Both the position numbers and the translations under genes were made by a program. Under the pieces are notes generated by a model, which saw only the letters and a program-made list of their open reading frames with translations, did no database searches and was not told the DNA's origin. A stretch of 41,607 nt of DNA from SMWD01 sp964629475 (GTDB lineage Bacteria; Pseudomonadota; Gammaproteobacteria; Steroidobacterales; GCA-2729495), in contig CAZVQW010000022.1 in assembly GCA_964629475.1 (NCBI GenBank), forward strand, positions 1-41,607, written 5' to 3'. Below, in pieces: positions 25,471 to 34,312 of the stretch (its first letter is position 1; every line of letters starts with the position of its first letter).

Positions 25471-26937
25471 ATGACAACAATAATGACAGGCCTCAGCGGC
25501 ATTTCGCTCTACCTGCCACCCTACCGGGTGGACTTGCAGCGCTGGTGCGAATGGACCGGTGTCGACTGGGACAAGATTCGCCAGGTCGTCGGTACCGGCT
25601 TTCGTCTGCTCGGCCCCCGCCAGAGCATTTACACAATGGCCGCCAACTCGGTGCTCCGCCTGATCCAGCAAAACGATATCGATCCGGGAAGGGTGCGCTA
25701 CCTGGCGCTCGGCACAGAGTCGAGTACCGATAATTCAGCCGGTGCGATTATCGTCAAGGGCATGGTCGACGCGGCACTCAAGGGGCTGGGTCTGCCGCCA
25801 CTATCGCGAAACTGTGAGGTACCGGAATTCAAGCATGCCTGCCTCGGCGGCATCTACGGCCTGAAGAACGCACTCCGTTTCCTCCACACAGATGGCAACG
25901 ACTCACTCGCGATCGTCGTTTGTGCGGACAAAGCTCTGTACGAACGTGGCAGCAGCGGTGAACCGACACAGGGTGCGGGTGCCGCGGCAATGTTACTGAG
26001 TTGCAATCCGAGTCTGGCAACGATCGATCTGCGTAACTCCGGCACGGCGTCTGACTATCGCCGGCTCGATTTCCGCAAACCCCTGATCAACCGCAACGGC
26101 ACCGGAGCAAGCCCCGAATTCGTCGACATTCCAATTTTCAACGGCAGGTATTCAACGAGCTGTTATGTTGACGAAATGCAACAGGCGATCGACGACATGT
26201 GCCGCAAGCGTGGCACCAGTTCCATCGATCACCTGCGTTCACTCGAGGCCGTCTTCATGCATCGTCCATACCAGCGCATGCCGGAAACCGGGCTTGGCAT
26301 GGCCTGGTTATTCGCACTGGCCGCCGGTGACGATGCTGATGTTAAGCAGCTGGCAGATATCTGCGCAACCGCGGATGTATCACTCGAAGCGCTACAAACT
26401 GAAATCAACTCGGCGCCGGAATTCGTTGCTTTCGCGGTCCGCGAACGCATCAGCGAAGAAGTCTTTCCGCTGTGCCTGAAGGCCTTGAAGGCATTCAGGC
26501 ACATGGACTCCTTCGCGCATGACGTCAGGCCCAAAATTACCCTCGGTACAACCAGGATGCTGGAACTCGGTAACCTGTATACGGCTGCATTACCCGCCTG
26601 GCTGGCTGCCGGCCTCGAAGAGGCACGGCAACAAAACATCGATCTCACCGCCAGGGAAATCCTGCTGATCGGCTACGGTAGTGGTGATGCGGCTGACGCG
26701 ATACCCATGCGCATCGTACCGGGATGGCAAGACGCTGTGTCGAGATTCAATTTCGATGCCGCGCTGGAACCGAGCATCGACCTGTCACATGATCAGTACC
26801 TTGCATTGCACAATAGTGCAGCGCCAGGCGAACTCGACTATTCGCCGAAAGCTGAATTTATCATTGACCGGATCGGGTCGGAGTGCAACGCAGCTTTCCA
26901 GGATGCCGGCATCGAGTACTACCGATATATTCAGTAG
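25471..26937 (+). CDS. mvaS: Hydroxymethylglutaryl-CoA synthase (mevalonate pathway)
   Basis: Condenses acetyl-CoA and acetoacetyl-CoA to HMG-CoA, the entry to mevalonate. The catalytic set of the family is present: Glu83 in LGTESSTDNSAG, the acyl-enzyme Cys124 in FKHACLGGIYG, and His264 in FMHRPYQRMPETGLG. At 488 residues it is about 100 longer than Firmicute MvaS, the extra length being mainly in the C-terminal half. It converges with the phosphomevalonate kinase gene, which with diphosphomevalonate decarboxylase confirms the pathway. A second in-frame ATG at 25483 is possible. HMG-CoA reductase and mevalonate kinase are not in the window. Confidence 0.88.
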   Translation: MTTIMTGLSGISLYLPPYRVDLQRWCEWTGVDWDKIRQVVGTGFRLLGPRQSIYTMAANSVLRLIQQNDIDPGRVRYLALGTESSTDNSAGAIIVKGMVDAALKGLGLPPLSRNCEVPEFKHACLGGIYGLKNALRFLHTDGNDSLAIVVCADKALYERGSSGEPTQGAGAAAMLLSCNPSLATIDLRNSGTASDYRRLDFRKPLINRNGTGASPEFVDIPIFNGRYSTSCYVDEMQQAIDDMCRKRGTSSIDHLRSLEAVFMHRPYQRMPETGLGMAWLFALAAGDDADVKQLADICATADVSLEALQTEINSAPEFVAFAVRERISEEVFPLCLKALKAFRHMDSFAHDVRPKITLGTTRMLELGNLYTAALPAWLAAGLEEARQQNIDLTAREILLIGYGSGDAADAIPMRIVPGWQDAVSRFNFDAALEPSIDLSHDQYLALHNSAAPGELDYSPKAEFIIDRIGSECNAAFQDAGIEYYRYIQ

Positions 26938-26964
26938 CTAACGCGATCGTCGGACCACAGAATA

Positions 26965-28008
26965 TCAACCAATTGCCAGACCCTCGACCGCAAACGATTT
27001 CTCCAACATCGCAATTCCGTCGTTAACGCAGTCGGCACGAACTGCCTCAATAACCGCGGGAGAATCGCTCAGCGCGAGGCCTAAATCACCACCGCCTGCC
27101 CCGGCTGTCTTATAAACAGCGCCGTGCCGTTCGACCAGTTGTCGAATCCGGATGTGCGGCTCGGTATTGATGCCAATCTGTGCATCGTCATCCAGCGTGC
27201 GTAACGCTTCATCGTAACCCGCCAAGGCGCTCAATACGTCGATGACCGACTGTTCGGACCAGGCGACACAGGCCTGTTCTGCCAGTACCTTCAGGCGCCG
27301 AAGATGACGCCGATACTGATCCGGATGGTCCGCTCTGAATGTCTCGAAGCGGACCAATAACTCCGGTGTCGATGCGCTGACCCCGCTCCAGATCGGCAAG
27401 GCCGACAGGCCGCTCGGCCAGCCACGACCGTCGGCACTGACAGTTTCCGGTTCCGTGCCGCGTCGCACCGCGACGACACCACCATGTACGGCGGTCGCGA
27501 TATCGGCGCCACTGCCAAGGCCACCCTGAAAGCGACGATGCGCCGTGTGACAAACGGCCAGCAACTCTTCAGGCGACATCACCAGATTCAGCTCCGTCAC
27601 GAGAGCACCGACCAGCGCGACGAGCACCGCCGCGCTCGAACCGACACCGAGCTTGGTCCAGCGGCCGCCGAGATGAGTGAAAAAATCATCCGTATTCATG
27701 CTGACACGGAACGATGGGCCGTCATCGAACAGCGTCGAATGTTCGCTGCAGGACGAGATCACAGCCTCCAGAATCGCACCGTTGGCCCCCGGCTGCTCCC
27801 CGATCCAGTGGAGGCCATTGCTGCCGTCGATGACAAAATAATAGGCTTGACCGCTCAAGGCATCGAAAAAGACGCTCTCTGCGCCCGCAGTGGCGAGGAC
27901 CCGGGCCCGGGCACGAACATCGATAGCCGCCGCGATCGCCGGCGCACCATCGAGTACGGCATATTCGCCGACGAGGACGAGTTTTCCGGGCGCCGATGCG
28001 TCAGTCAT
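26965..28008 (-). CDS. Phosphomevalonate kinase (GHMP family)
   Basis: Predicted to phosphorylate mevalonate 5-phosphate to the diphosphate with ATP. The 347-residue GHMP kinase starts with SAPGKLVLVGEYAVLDG; GEYAV is typical of phosphomevalonate rather than mevalonate kinase, which has GEHAV. The ATP loop is KLGVGSSAAVLVAL near 118-131. FQGGLGSGADIATAVHGG near 163-180 and the C-terminal TAGAGGGDLG match phosphomevalonate kinases. It lies 21 bp behind the diphosphomevalonate decarboxylase gene, in the same operon. A mevalonate kinase cannot be fully excluded without a tree. Confidence 0.8.
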   Translation of the reverse strand: MTDASAPGKLVLVGEYAVLDGAPAIAAAIDVRARARVLATAGAESVFFDALSGQAYYFVIDGSNGLHWIGEQPGANGAILEAVISSCSEHSTLFDDGPSFRVSMNTDDFFTHLGGRWTKLGVGSSAAVLVALVGALVTELNLVMSPEELLAVCHTAHRRFQGGLGSGADIATAVHGGVVAVRRGTEPETVSADGRGWPSGLSALPIWSGVSASTPELLVRFETFRADHPDQYRRHLRRLKVLAEQACVAWSEQSVIDVLSALAGYDEALRTLDDDAQIGINTEPHIRIRQLVERHGAVYKTAGAGGGDLGLALSDSPAVIEAVRADCVNDGIAMLEKSFAVEGLAIG

Positions 28009-28029
28009 TGCACGACATGCCTGCGATGA

Positions 28030-28995
28030 TCATGCGGAAACGACACGGGCGCCCGCTCCCAGTTCACCTGCAATAATGCGCACCACACCGGGTATTTCAT
28101 GCAGTGCGGCCGTGACTGTGGCCAATGCATCTGGCAAGCAAACCGCCTTGACCTGGGGCCCGGCATCGATGGTAAAAAATACCGGCACCCCGTCCGCGCG
28201 CAGCGACGTGATCTTTTGCATACAGGCGAGTGTGACCGGCAGCCAATACAGTAAGGCGGGTCGCGTCGTCATCATGACCGAGTGCATCTTGAGGCAGTTA
28301 TGCTCCGACAGCTCGGCCAGCGCTAAGAAATCGCGCTCGGCAACGTAACGTATGCCCGCATCGAGGTCTTCGGCGTGGCCACTAATCCACGGCGCATAGA
28401 ATGGCGATGTCAGCCGACTCTGCTCCATGCCGTCACGCGATGTAATGTCTTTCTTCGCTTCAGTTGTCACGGCCACGACGACTGACAGTGGCCAGTCGGC
28501 CGGTGTCGCCAACTGGCGGCACCGGGTGCCCTGCTCGTCGATATTGAGTAAAGCAATGCCGCCGAACAACGAGCGCGGGGCCGACCCGGAGCCGATGCGC
28601 GCGATATCCATTAGTCTGTGTTCATGCGGGTCAATACCCAGCGCAGCGGCAGCCGCGGTGACCAGGGCCGCATAACCGGATGCGGATGACGCCAGCCCGG
28701 CGCCGGTCGGAAAATCGTTACTCGATGTAACCGTCGCATACTCGTCGCAACCGGCGAGTGCTCGAAATGCATCCATACATGCCGTCAGGCGCCCCTGTTC
28801 GAGGGGCTGCTCGCTACCGTTCAGTATGAGTACGTCCTGCCTCAACGCCGCATCGAATTCGACTGTCGTTTCCGTACCGAGTGCGCCAAGCGTCACCGAC
28901 AATGAACCGACAGCAGGCAGATTCAGGGCAGCATCTTTCTTGCCCCAATACTTGATCAGGGCGACGTTTGGATGGGCGATGGCTGATGCGCGCAT
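28030..28995 (-). CDS. mvaD: Diphosphomevalonate decarboxylase
   Basis: Converts mevalonate 5-diphosphate to isopentenyl diphosphate with ATP, the last step of the classical mevalonate route. Family motifs are clear in the 321 residues: NVALIKYWGKKDAALNLP (residues 10-27), SVTLGALGTETTV, the ATP loop PTGAGLASSASGYAAL near 95-110, and GSGSAPRSLFGG near 135, where most members have a Cys in place of Pro. It is first in an operon with phosphomevalonate kinase. The upstream region contains a MITE-like repeat and leads to divergent ispA. Confidence 0.93.
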   Translation of the reverse strand: MRASAIAHPNVALIKYWGKKDAALNLPAVGSLSVTLGALGTETTVEFDAALRQDVLILNGSEQPLEQGRLTACMDAFRALAGCDEYATVTSSNDFPTGAGLASSASGYAALVTAAAAALGIDPHEHRLMDIARIGSGSAPRSLFGGIALLNIDEQGTRCRQLATPADWPLSVVVAVTTEAKKDITSRDGMEQSRLTSPFYAPWISGHAEDLDAGIRYVAERDFLALAELSEHNCLKMHSVMMTTRPALLYWLPVTLACMQKITSLRADGVPVFFTIDAGPQVKAVCLPDALATVTAALHEIPGVVRIIAGELGAGARVVSA

Positions 28996-29033
28996 GGACT
29001 TCTACTCTGGCTGGCCAACACGTCAGCGTCAGG

Positions 29034-29140
29034 CCAATATTAAATTCCGGGGACAGTTTACTTATTTAATTGCCGGGAGTTCCGGAATTTTCCAAACAAG
29101 TGAGTAAATAAGTAAACTGTCCCCGGAATTCCAATATTGG
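29034..29140. repeat. MITE/REPIN-like inverted repeat of about 107 bp
   Basis: The left arm (29034-29071) and right arm (29101-29140) are near-perfect inverted copies of about 38 bp. Each contains CCGGGGACAGTTTACTTATT read inward, preceded by CCAATATT; the arms differ by one indel and a few bases. A spacer of about 30 bp lies between. CCGGGGACAG-type units are known as dispersed intergenic repeats mobilised in trans by REP-associated tyrosine transposases. No transposase is nearby, so this is a non-autonomous copy, lying between divergent mvaD and ispA. It could form a long hairpin in transcripts from either side. Confidence 0.85.
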
Positions 29141-29233
29141 GGCAAACTGAATGGCGGATTATATCCGGCAAATACAGGATTCCCACGGTCCAGATTGATT
29201 GGCCTTCAGCTCCAGACAATCTATGCTATCCGG

Positions 29234-30124
29234 ATGAGCTTCAATCAACGACACCCTGAGTATCTTGAGCGCATCGAACGCATACTCAATGCTGCCCTGC
29301 CGGCCGCAACGTTACCGCCGCACAGGCTGCACGAGGCGATGCGCTATTCCATACTCGGTGGTGGTAAACGTATTCGCCCGCTGCTGGTATACGCAACCGG
29401 CGAGGCGCTCGGCATCGAAACCGATTTCCTCGACGCACCCGCAGTCGCTATCGAGATGATGCACGCCTTCTCGCTCATCCACGACGACCTGCCGGCAATG
29501 GACGATGACGACTTGCGGCGCGGCAAGCCGACGACCCATCGCGCGTTCGACGAAGCTACTGCGATACTGGCGGCCGATGCACTGCAACCGCTGGCGTTTC
29601 AGGTTCTGATCGAGTCACCGGCACTGCAGGCACACCCGGCCGAACAGGTACGACTGGTCGGATTACTCGCCGAGGCTTGCGGATCCAACGGCATGACCGG
29701 CGGTCAGGCCATCGACATGGAAGCCGAGGGTCACCAGCTGGATTCGGCAACACTCGAGCATATGTACCGGCTCAAGACCGGCCGCCTGCTCCGCGCCAGC
29801 GTCCTGTCGGCCGCATATTGCCCGCCTGGCGCAGACACTAAAACGTTACACAGCCTGGAACGCTTTATCGACGCAGTCGGCCTTGCCTTCCAGATCCACG
29901 ACGATATCCTCGATATAGAAGGCACAACGGAACAGATTGGCAAACAGCAGGGCGCAGATATCAACCGCGACAAGGCAACCTACCCGGCCCTGTTCGGACT
30001 CGACACCGCCAAGGCGCGCAAGACTGAATTACGCACGGCATCGCTGGCCGCGCTGGATGAGCTGCCCGTAGCAACCGACGGCCTGCGTTGGCTGGTCGAT
30101 ATGATCGTCATGCGAAACGCCTGA
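29234..30124 (+). CDS. ispA: Farnesyl/geranyl diphosphate synthase (short-chain polyprenyl synthase)
   Basis: Condenses IPP with allylic diphosphates to give C15 (or C20) prenyl diphosphates. The 296 residues match IspA. The first aspartate-rich motif is HDDLPAMDDDD (83-93) with the two-residue insertion typical of bacterial FPP synthases; GGGKRIRP lies at 42-49, GGQAIDM at 156-162, and the second aspartate motif is HDDILD at 222-227. The start at 29234 gives the normal length; an upstream TTG at 29195 is the alternative. It stands beside the mevalonate genes that would supply its substrates, and the MITE lies just upstream. Confidence 0.92.
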   Translation: MSFNQRHPEYLERIERILNAALPAATLPPHRLHEAMRYSILGGGKRIRPLLVYATGEALGIETDFLDAPAVAIEMMHAFSLIHDDLPAMDDDDLRRGKPTTHRAFDEATAILAADALQPLAFQVLIESPALQAHPAEQVRLVGLLAEACGSNGMTGGQAIDMEAEGHQLDSATLEHMYRLKTGRLLRASVLSAAYCPPGADTKTLHSLERFIDAVGLAFQIHDDILDIEGTTEQIGKQQGADINRDKATYPALFGLDTAKARKTELRTASLAALDELPVATDGLRWLVDMIVMRNA

Positions 30125-30153
30125 ATCGCTGGCACCAGTGTTAAGGTAGCTCG

Positions 30154-31833
30154 ATGTATACCAGTTTCTTCGGACTGAACGAAAAACCGTTCTCGATTAC
30201 GCCTGATCCGCGTTACCTGTTCATGAGCGAACAGCACACAGAGGCGCTCGCACACCTGGTTTACGGCATTCGCGAAAGCGGCGGGTTTATCCAGCTGACC
30301 GGTGAGGTCGGTACGGGTAAAACGACGCTGGTGCGCAGCCTGTTGCAGCAGGTACCGGACAATGCCGATGTCGCCGTCATCCTGAATCCACAAATTTCGC
30401 GCAACGAATTTCTGAGCGCAATCTGCGAAGAACTCGACGTTTCGTTGCCGCAGTCGACGAACAACATCAAGACACTCACAAATGTCCTGAATGAATACCT
30501 GCTCGATAATCACAGCCAGGGGAAACGGACAATCGTGATTGTCGATGAAGCGCAGAACCTGCGCATCGACGTACTCGAACAGGTCCGTCTGCTGACAAAT
30601 CTCGAAACAACCAAACAAAAACTGCTGCAGATCATCCTGATAGGCCAACCGGAACTACGGGAAGTTTTGTCACGTAATGACATGCGGCAGCTGGCACAGC
30701 GCATCACCGGGCGCTATCACCTCGAACCGTTATCGCGTGACGAAACGGCGGCATACATCGACCATCGACTCAAGGTTGCCGGTGCGACCGGAACTGTTTT
30801 CTCCAGCGGCGCGAAACAGGAACTTTATCGGCTCTCGCTGGGCGTGCCGCGCATGATCAATGTCATTGCGGACCGCGCCATGCTTGGTGCTTTTACCCAG
30901 GAGACCAGGGAAATCACGCCGCCGCTGTTGCGCCAGGCCGCAGCCGAAGTCTTCGGCAAGGATTCGCATTTCATCGCCCCGTGGCGACGATGGCGAGCGA
31001 TCGGCATCGCAGCACTGCTCGTGCTAACCATAGCGGGGGCGCTACTCTGGACGAACTGGCCCTGGGTCACGGCACAAACGGAAGTTCGTTCGGTTCCGGT
31101 TCCGGCACCCGAACATCCGGAGCCGGCGACACCACAAATCGAGCCGGCTGCCGGGGATACCGCCGTCGCACCGCCATCCGTTGCACCGATCGATTCACCC
31201 CAACCTGCTGCCGTACTGGCCGACGTACTGGCCGCAAACGGTGCCGAAACAGACACGGACAGCGCATTTGCGACACTATTTGGACTCTGGAGTATCGACT
31301 ACACGCGCGGACAAGCAAGCGCCTGTCAACAGGCGCTAGATAACGGCCTTTATTGTCTGTTTCAACGCGGCTCGCTGTCACAAGTCAAAAATATGAATCA
31401 TCCGGTTATTCTGACGCTGCGTGATCAAGACAGTCTGCAACATCAGGTCGTCCTGTCCGGATTGAAAGACGGCATTGCATCGATCGCTGTGGCCGACGGC
31501 GTGTATGACGTCGGTGCCGAGGAACTCGGCGACTACTGGTTCGGTGAATACCTGCTGCTGTGGCAACCACAGATCGACAAGCCCAAGCAGTTCGTACCGG
31601 GCATGCGCGATACTGACGTACGCTGGCTCAGGCAAAGCCTCGCGGAAATCCAGGGTGAACCGGTACCACCGATGGATTCCGACTTGTACGATCAGGATCT
31701 CGAGTCCCGGGTCAGGGATTATCAGCGCCAGCGACGCCTGACAATCGATGGCCTGGTCGGTTACCAGACCCAGATAGCCATCAATTCAGACCTGAGCACG
31801 TTACAGGGCCCGCGCCTGATCGTGGTGAACTGA
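30154..31833 (+). CDS. gspA: GspA/ExeA-type AAA ATPase with peptidoglycan-binding C-terminus
   Basis: Inner-membrane ATPase that with GspB helps place the type II secretion secretin through the cell wall. The N-terminal AAA domain opens with the ExeA signature YTSFFGLNEKPFSITPDPRY, has Walker A GEVGTGKT at 50-57 and Walker B with DEAQNL at 131-136. A single membrane helix lies at about 282-300. A Pro/Glu-rich linker (311-345) leads to a periplasmic domain, and residues about 490-550 look like a PG_binding_1 module (LRQSLAEIQ...LTIDGLVGYQTQ). gspB follows 6 bp later. The other gsp genes are not in the window. Confidence 0.92.
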   Translation: MYTSFFGLNEKPFSITPDPRYLFMSEQHTEALAHLVYGIRESGGFIQLTGEVGTGKTTLVRSLLQQVPDNADVAVILNPQISRNEFLSAICEELDVSLPQSTNNIKTLTNVLNEYLLDNHSQGKRTIVIVDEAQNLRIDVLEQVRLLTNLETTKQKLLQIILIGQPELREVLSRNDMRQLAQRITGRYHLEPLSRDETAAYIDHRLKVAGATGTVFSSGAKQELYRLSLGVPRMINVIADRAMLGAFTQETREITPPLLRQAAAEVFGKDSHFIAPWRRWRAIGIAALLVLTIAGALLWTNWPWVTAQTEVRSVPVPAPEHPEPATPQIEPAAGDTAVAPPSVAPIDSPQPAAVLADVLAANGAETDTDSAFATLFGLWSIDYTRGQASACQQALDNGLYCLFQRGSLSQVKNMNHPVILTLRDQDSLQHQVVLSGLKDGIASIAVADGVYDVGAEELGDYWFGEYLLLWQPQIDKPKQFVPGMRDTDVRWLRQSLAEIQGEPVPPMDSDLYDQDLESRVRDYQRQRRLTIDGLVGYQTQIAINSDLSTLQGPRLIVVN

Positions 31834-31839
31834 GCCGCG

Positions 31840-32481
31840 ATGTCTTTCATACTGGATGCACTGCGCAAGAGCGACAACGAGCGTCGCCAACAGGTGGCGC
31901 CGACCCTGGCCACTGCACCGCGAGCCGCGCCGGCGAAAAAAAGATCGATCTGGTTACCCATCCTCGTTATCGTGCTGACGATCAACGCGATCCTCTTCAG
32001 TTACGTCTTTCTGACTCGCGACAAACCGGCACCAGCAGCGGCCGTCACCGAACCACCGTCTGAACCTGCAGTTCGCTCATTGCGCAAGGAGTCTCTGCTG
32101 GATACTGAACCAGCAGCAGAATCAGCGGCGGCAATTGTGACAACGCATTCAACCCCGCCTTCACCGGCAACGACGCAATCGGACGTGCCGGCGGCAAAGC
32201 CCGTCATCGCCACCGAACCTGCGCCGACACCCTCCAAAGTCATCCAGGAAGACCTGCCGAACCTCGGCCAGATGCGCGCGGCCGGTCTCGTCTCGGCCAT
32301 CAACCTGCACCTCGACATGCATGTCTATTCAAACGACGCCGAGAAGCGCTTCGTCTTCGTCAACATGGTGAAATATCGTGAGGGTGAGCAGCTGGCCGAA
32401 GGCCCGACCATCGAGGAAATCACGCCGAACGGCGTGATCATGAATCAGCAGGGTAACCGGTTCCGGCTTGACCGGGACTAG
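31840..32481 (+). CDS. gspB: GspB-type general secretion pathway protein
   Basis: Partner of GspA. The 213-residue protein starts with MSFILDALRKSDNERRQQ, the conserved GspB opening. A membrane anchor follows at about 35-58, then an Ala/Pro-rich periplasmic linker. The C-terminal T2SSB domain (about 135-213) contains LHLDMHVYS, RFVFVNMVKYREGEQLAEGP and NGVIMNQQGNRFRL. It is translationally close to gspA (6-bp gap) and convergent with the ABC permease gene. Confidence 0.92.
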   Translation: MSFILDALRKSDNERRQQVAPTLATAPRAAPAKKRSIWLPILVIVLTINAILFSYVFLTRDKPAPAAAVTEPPSEPAVRSLRKESLLDTEPAAESAAAIVTTHSTPPSPATTQSDVPAAKPVIATEPAPTPSKVIQEDLPNLGQMRAAGLVSAINLHLDMHVYSNDAEKRFVFVNMVKYREGEQLAEGPTIEEITPNGVIMNQQGNRFRLDRD

Positions 32482-32532
32482 CCGTATCAGGCCGGCATCA
32501 GCCTTTGCAGGCATGAAATCACGCCACTTTCT

Positions 32533-33306
32533 CTACTCCCGAATCCCGATGCCCCGGTTAATCAGGATTGTGCAAGCGCTGAACAACACGATGATAAACA
32601 CGATCGTAATGCCGTATGCCGTCCGGATGTCGATATCGGAAACGCCGAGCATGCCGTAGCGAAACGCGTTGACCATATACAGGATCGGGTTAAACAGCGA
32701 AATCTTCTGCGCAAACTCGGGCAATAGCGAAATCGAATAAAAAATCCCGCCCAGGTATGTCAGCGGCGCCAGCACGAATGACGGGATAATCGAGATGTCG
32801 TCGAACTTGCGCGCGAATATCGCATTGATCAGGCCGGCCAGTGCAAACACGACAGCCGTCAGCAAGACCATGCTGATCGTAATGTAGATGTTGACGATCT
32901 TCAGTTCCGTAAAAAACAGCGCAATCATCGTCACGATCGAGCCGACGAGCAGTCCGCGTAGCACGCCGCCGGCCACATGCCCGAGAACAATTGCATACGT
33001 CGGCATCGGCGCGACGAGCATTTCCTCGAGATGCTTCTGGAATTTGGCGCCGAAAAATGCCGACACGACATTGCCATATGAATTCTGAATCACCGACATC
33101 ATGATCAGACCGGGTGCGATGTACTGCATGTAATCGAAGCCGTCCATCTGGCCAATACGCCTGCCGATCAGGTTGCCGAAGATAATAAAGTACAGCGACA
33201 TCGTGATGATCGGTGGCACGATGGTTTGCACCCAGATGCGGATGACCCGACTCATCTCTTTGCGCACCACAGTCTGCAACGACACGAGTTGTTGCGTCAG
33301 TGTCAT
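32533..33306 (-). CDS. yadH: ABC-2 type exporter permease (YadH-like)
   Basis: A 257-residue membrane permease with about six helices and the ABC-2 signature region (APLTYLGGIFYSISLLPEF, then FNPILYMVNAFRYG). It pairs with the ATPase encoded just upstream, the two genes overlapping by 4 bp (ATGA). The substrate is unknown for the family; YadGH-like systems are presumed exporters. Confidence 0.92.
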   Translation of the reverse strand: MTLTQQLVSLQTVVRKEMSRVIRIWVQTIVPPIITMSLYFIIFGNLIGRRIGQMDGFDYMQYIAPGLIMMSVIQNSYGNVVSAFFGAKFQKHLEEMLVAPMPTYAIVLGHVAGGVLRGLLVGSIVTMIALFFTELKIVNIYITISMVLLTAVVFALAGLINAIFARKFDDISIIPSFVLAPLTYLGGIFYSISLLPEFAQKISLFNPILYMVNAFRYGMLGVSDIDIRTAYGITIVFIIVLFSACTILINRGIGIRE

Positions 33307-34268
33307 GCTTCGGCTCCCGGCCGGGCTGTCACTTCCGCTGCAGCGCCCCGGTCACTGCGCTCAGTCAGGTTGAAAAACAACTCCTCGAGACGATTGGTTT
33401 TATTGCGCATGCTGATAATGCGTATGCCGGCTGCGCTGAGCGCAGCGAAAACAGCGTTCAGATCGTGATCTCGCTGCACGACGATTTCAAGCTCGAAGTC
33501 TTTTAGCTTGTGAACCACACAACCATCGAGGGTCGGAATTTTATCGACCCGTTCGCGCGTGTTGACAATAAATTTCTGTTGCTTGAGCGTGCGCAGAAAC
33601 TCGTCCATCGGATGATGCTGGATAACCTCACCGTCGTCGATGATCGCGACATGACGGCACAGGTTCTCGGCTTCCTCGAGATAATGTGTTGTCAGGATGA
33701 TCGTGGTGCCCGCCTCGTTGAGCTCACTCAGGAAACTCCACATCGTTCGCCGGATCTCGATATCCACACCGGCGGTTGGCTCATCGAGGATCAACAGCTG
33801 AGGTGAATGCACCAGCGCCCGTGCGATCATCAGGCGTCGTTTCATGCCACCGGACAGGTTGCGGGCAATTTCAGAGCGACGATCCCACAGGTCCAATTGC
33901 TCGAGGACCTGTTGCGCACGCGGTCGGGCCTTGCGAACTGACATGCCGTAAAACCCAGCCTGGTTGATGATGATATTTTGCAACCGGTCGAACTGATTCA
34001 GGTTTATTTCCTGGGGCACGACGCCGATACAGGCTTTCGCGGCATTCAGATCCGTATCGATATCGTGCCCAAAAACCCGCACGCTACCGGCAGTTTTCGT
34101 CACAAGCGATGTGATAATCCCTATCGCCGTCGTTTTACCGGCGCCGTTCGGCCCGAGCAGCGCGAAAAAATCGCCCTCGGCGACATCGAGATCGATGCCC
34201 TTGAGCGCCCGAACCCCGTTACCGTAGACCTTGGCCAGGTTTCTGATTGATAGTGCAGCCATCGCCAC
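33303..34268 (-). CDS. yadG: ABC transporter ATP-binding protein (YadG-like)
   Basis: A 321-residue ATPase with Walker A GPNGAGKTT (about 39-47), Q-loop VVPQEINLNQFD, signature LSGGMKRRL, Walker B LLILDEPTAGVD and switch TTHYLEE, all intact. EINLN after the Q-loop and the length are typical of YadG. It forms an exporter with the following permease gene. The start has no strong ribosome binding site; MAALS two codons later is an alternative. Confidence 0.93.
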   Translation of the reverse strand: MAMAALSIRNLAKVYGNGVRALKGIDLDVAEGDFFALLGPNGAGKTTAIGIITSLVTKTAGSVRVFGHDIDTDLNAAKACIGVVPQEINLNQFDRLQNIIINQAGFYGMSVRKARPRAQQVLEQLDLWDRRSEIARNLSGGMKRRLMIARALVHSPQLLILDEPTAGVDIEIRRTMWSFLSELNEAGTTIILTTHYLEEAENLCRHVAIIDDGEVIQHHPMDEFLRTLKQQKFIVNTRERVDKIPTLDGCVVHKLKDFELEIVVQRDHDLNAVFAALSAAGIRIISMRNKTNRLEELFFNLTERSDRGAAAEVTARPGAEA

Positions 34269-34312
34269 GCATTGTGCAACGGGCTATCGGGCAAGCCAAC
34301 CATTGCGAATTC

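Noticed and set aside
29980..30648. Open frame of 222 codons on the minus strand across ispA and gspA
   Set aside because: It spans two genes with clear motifs on the other strand.
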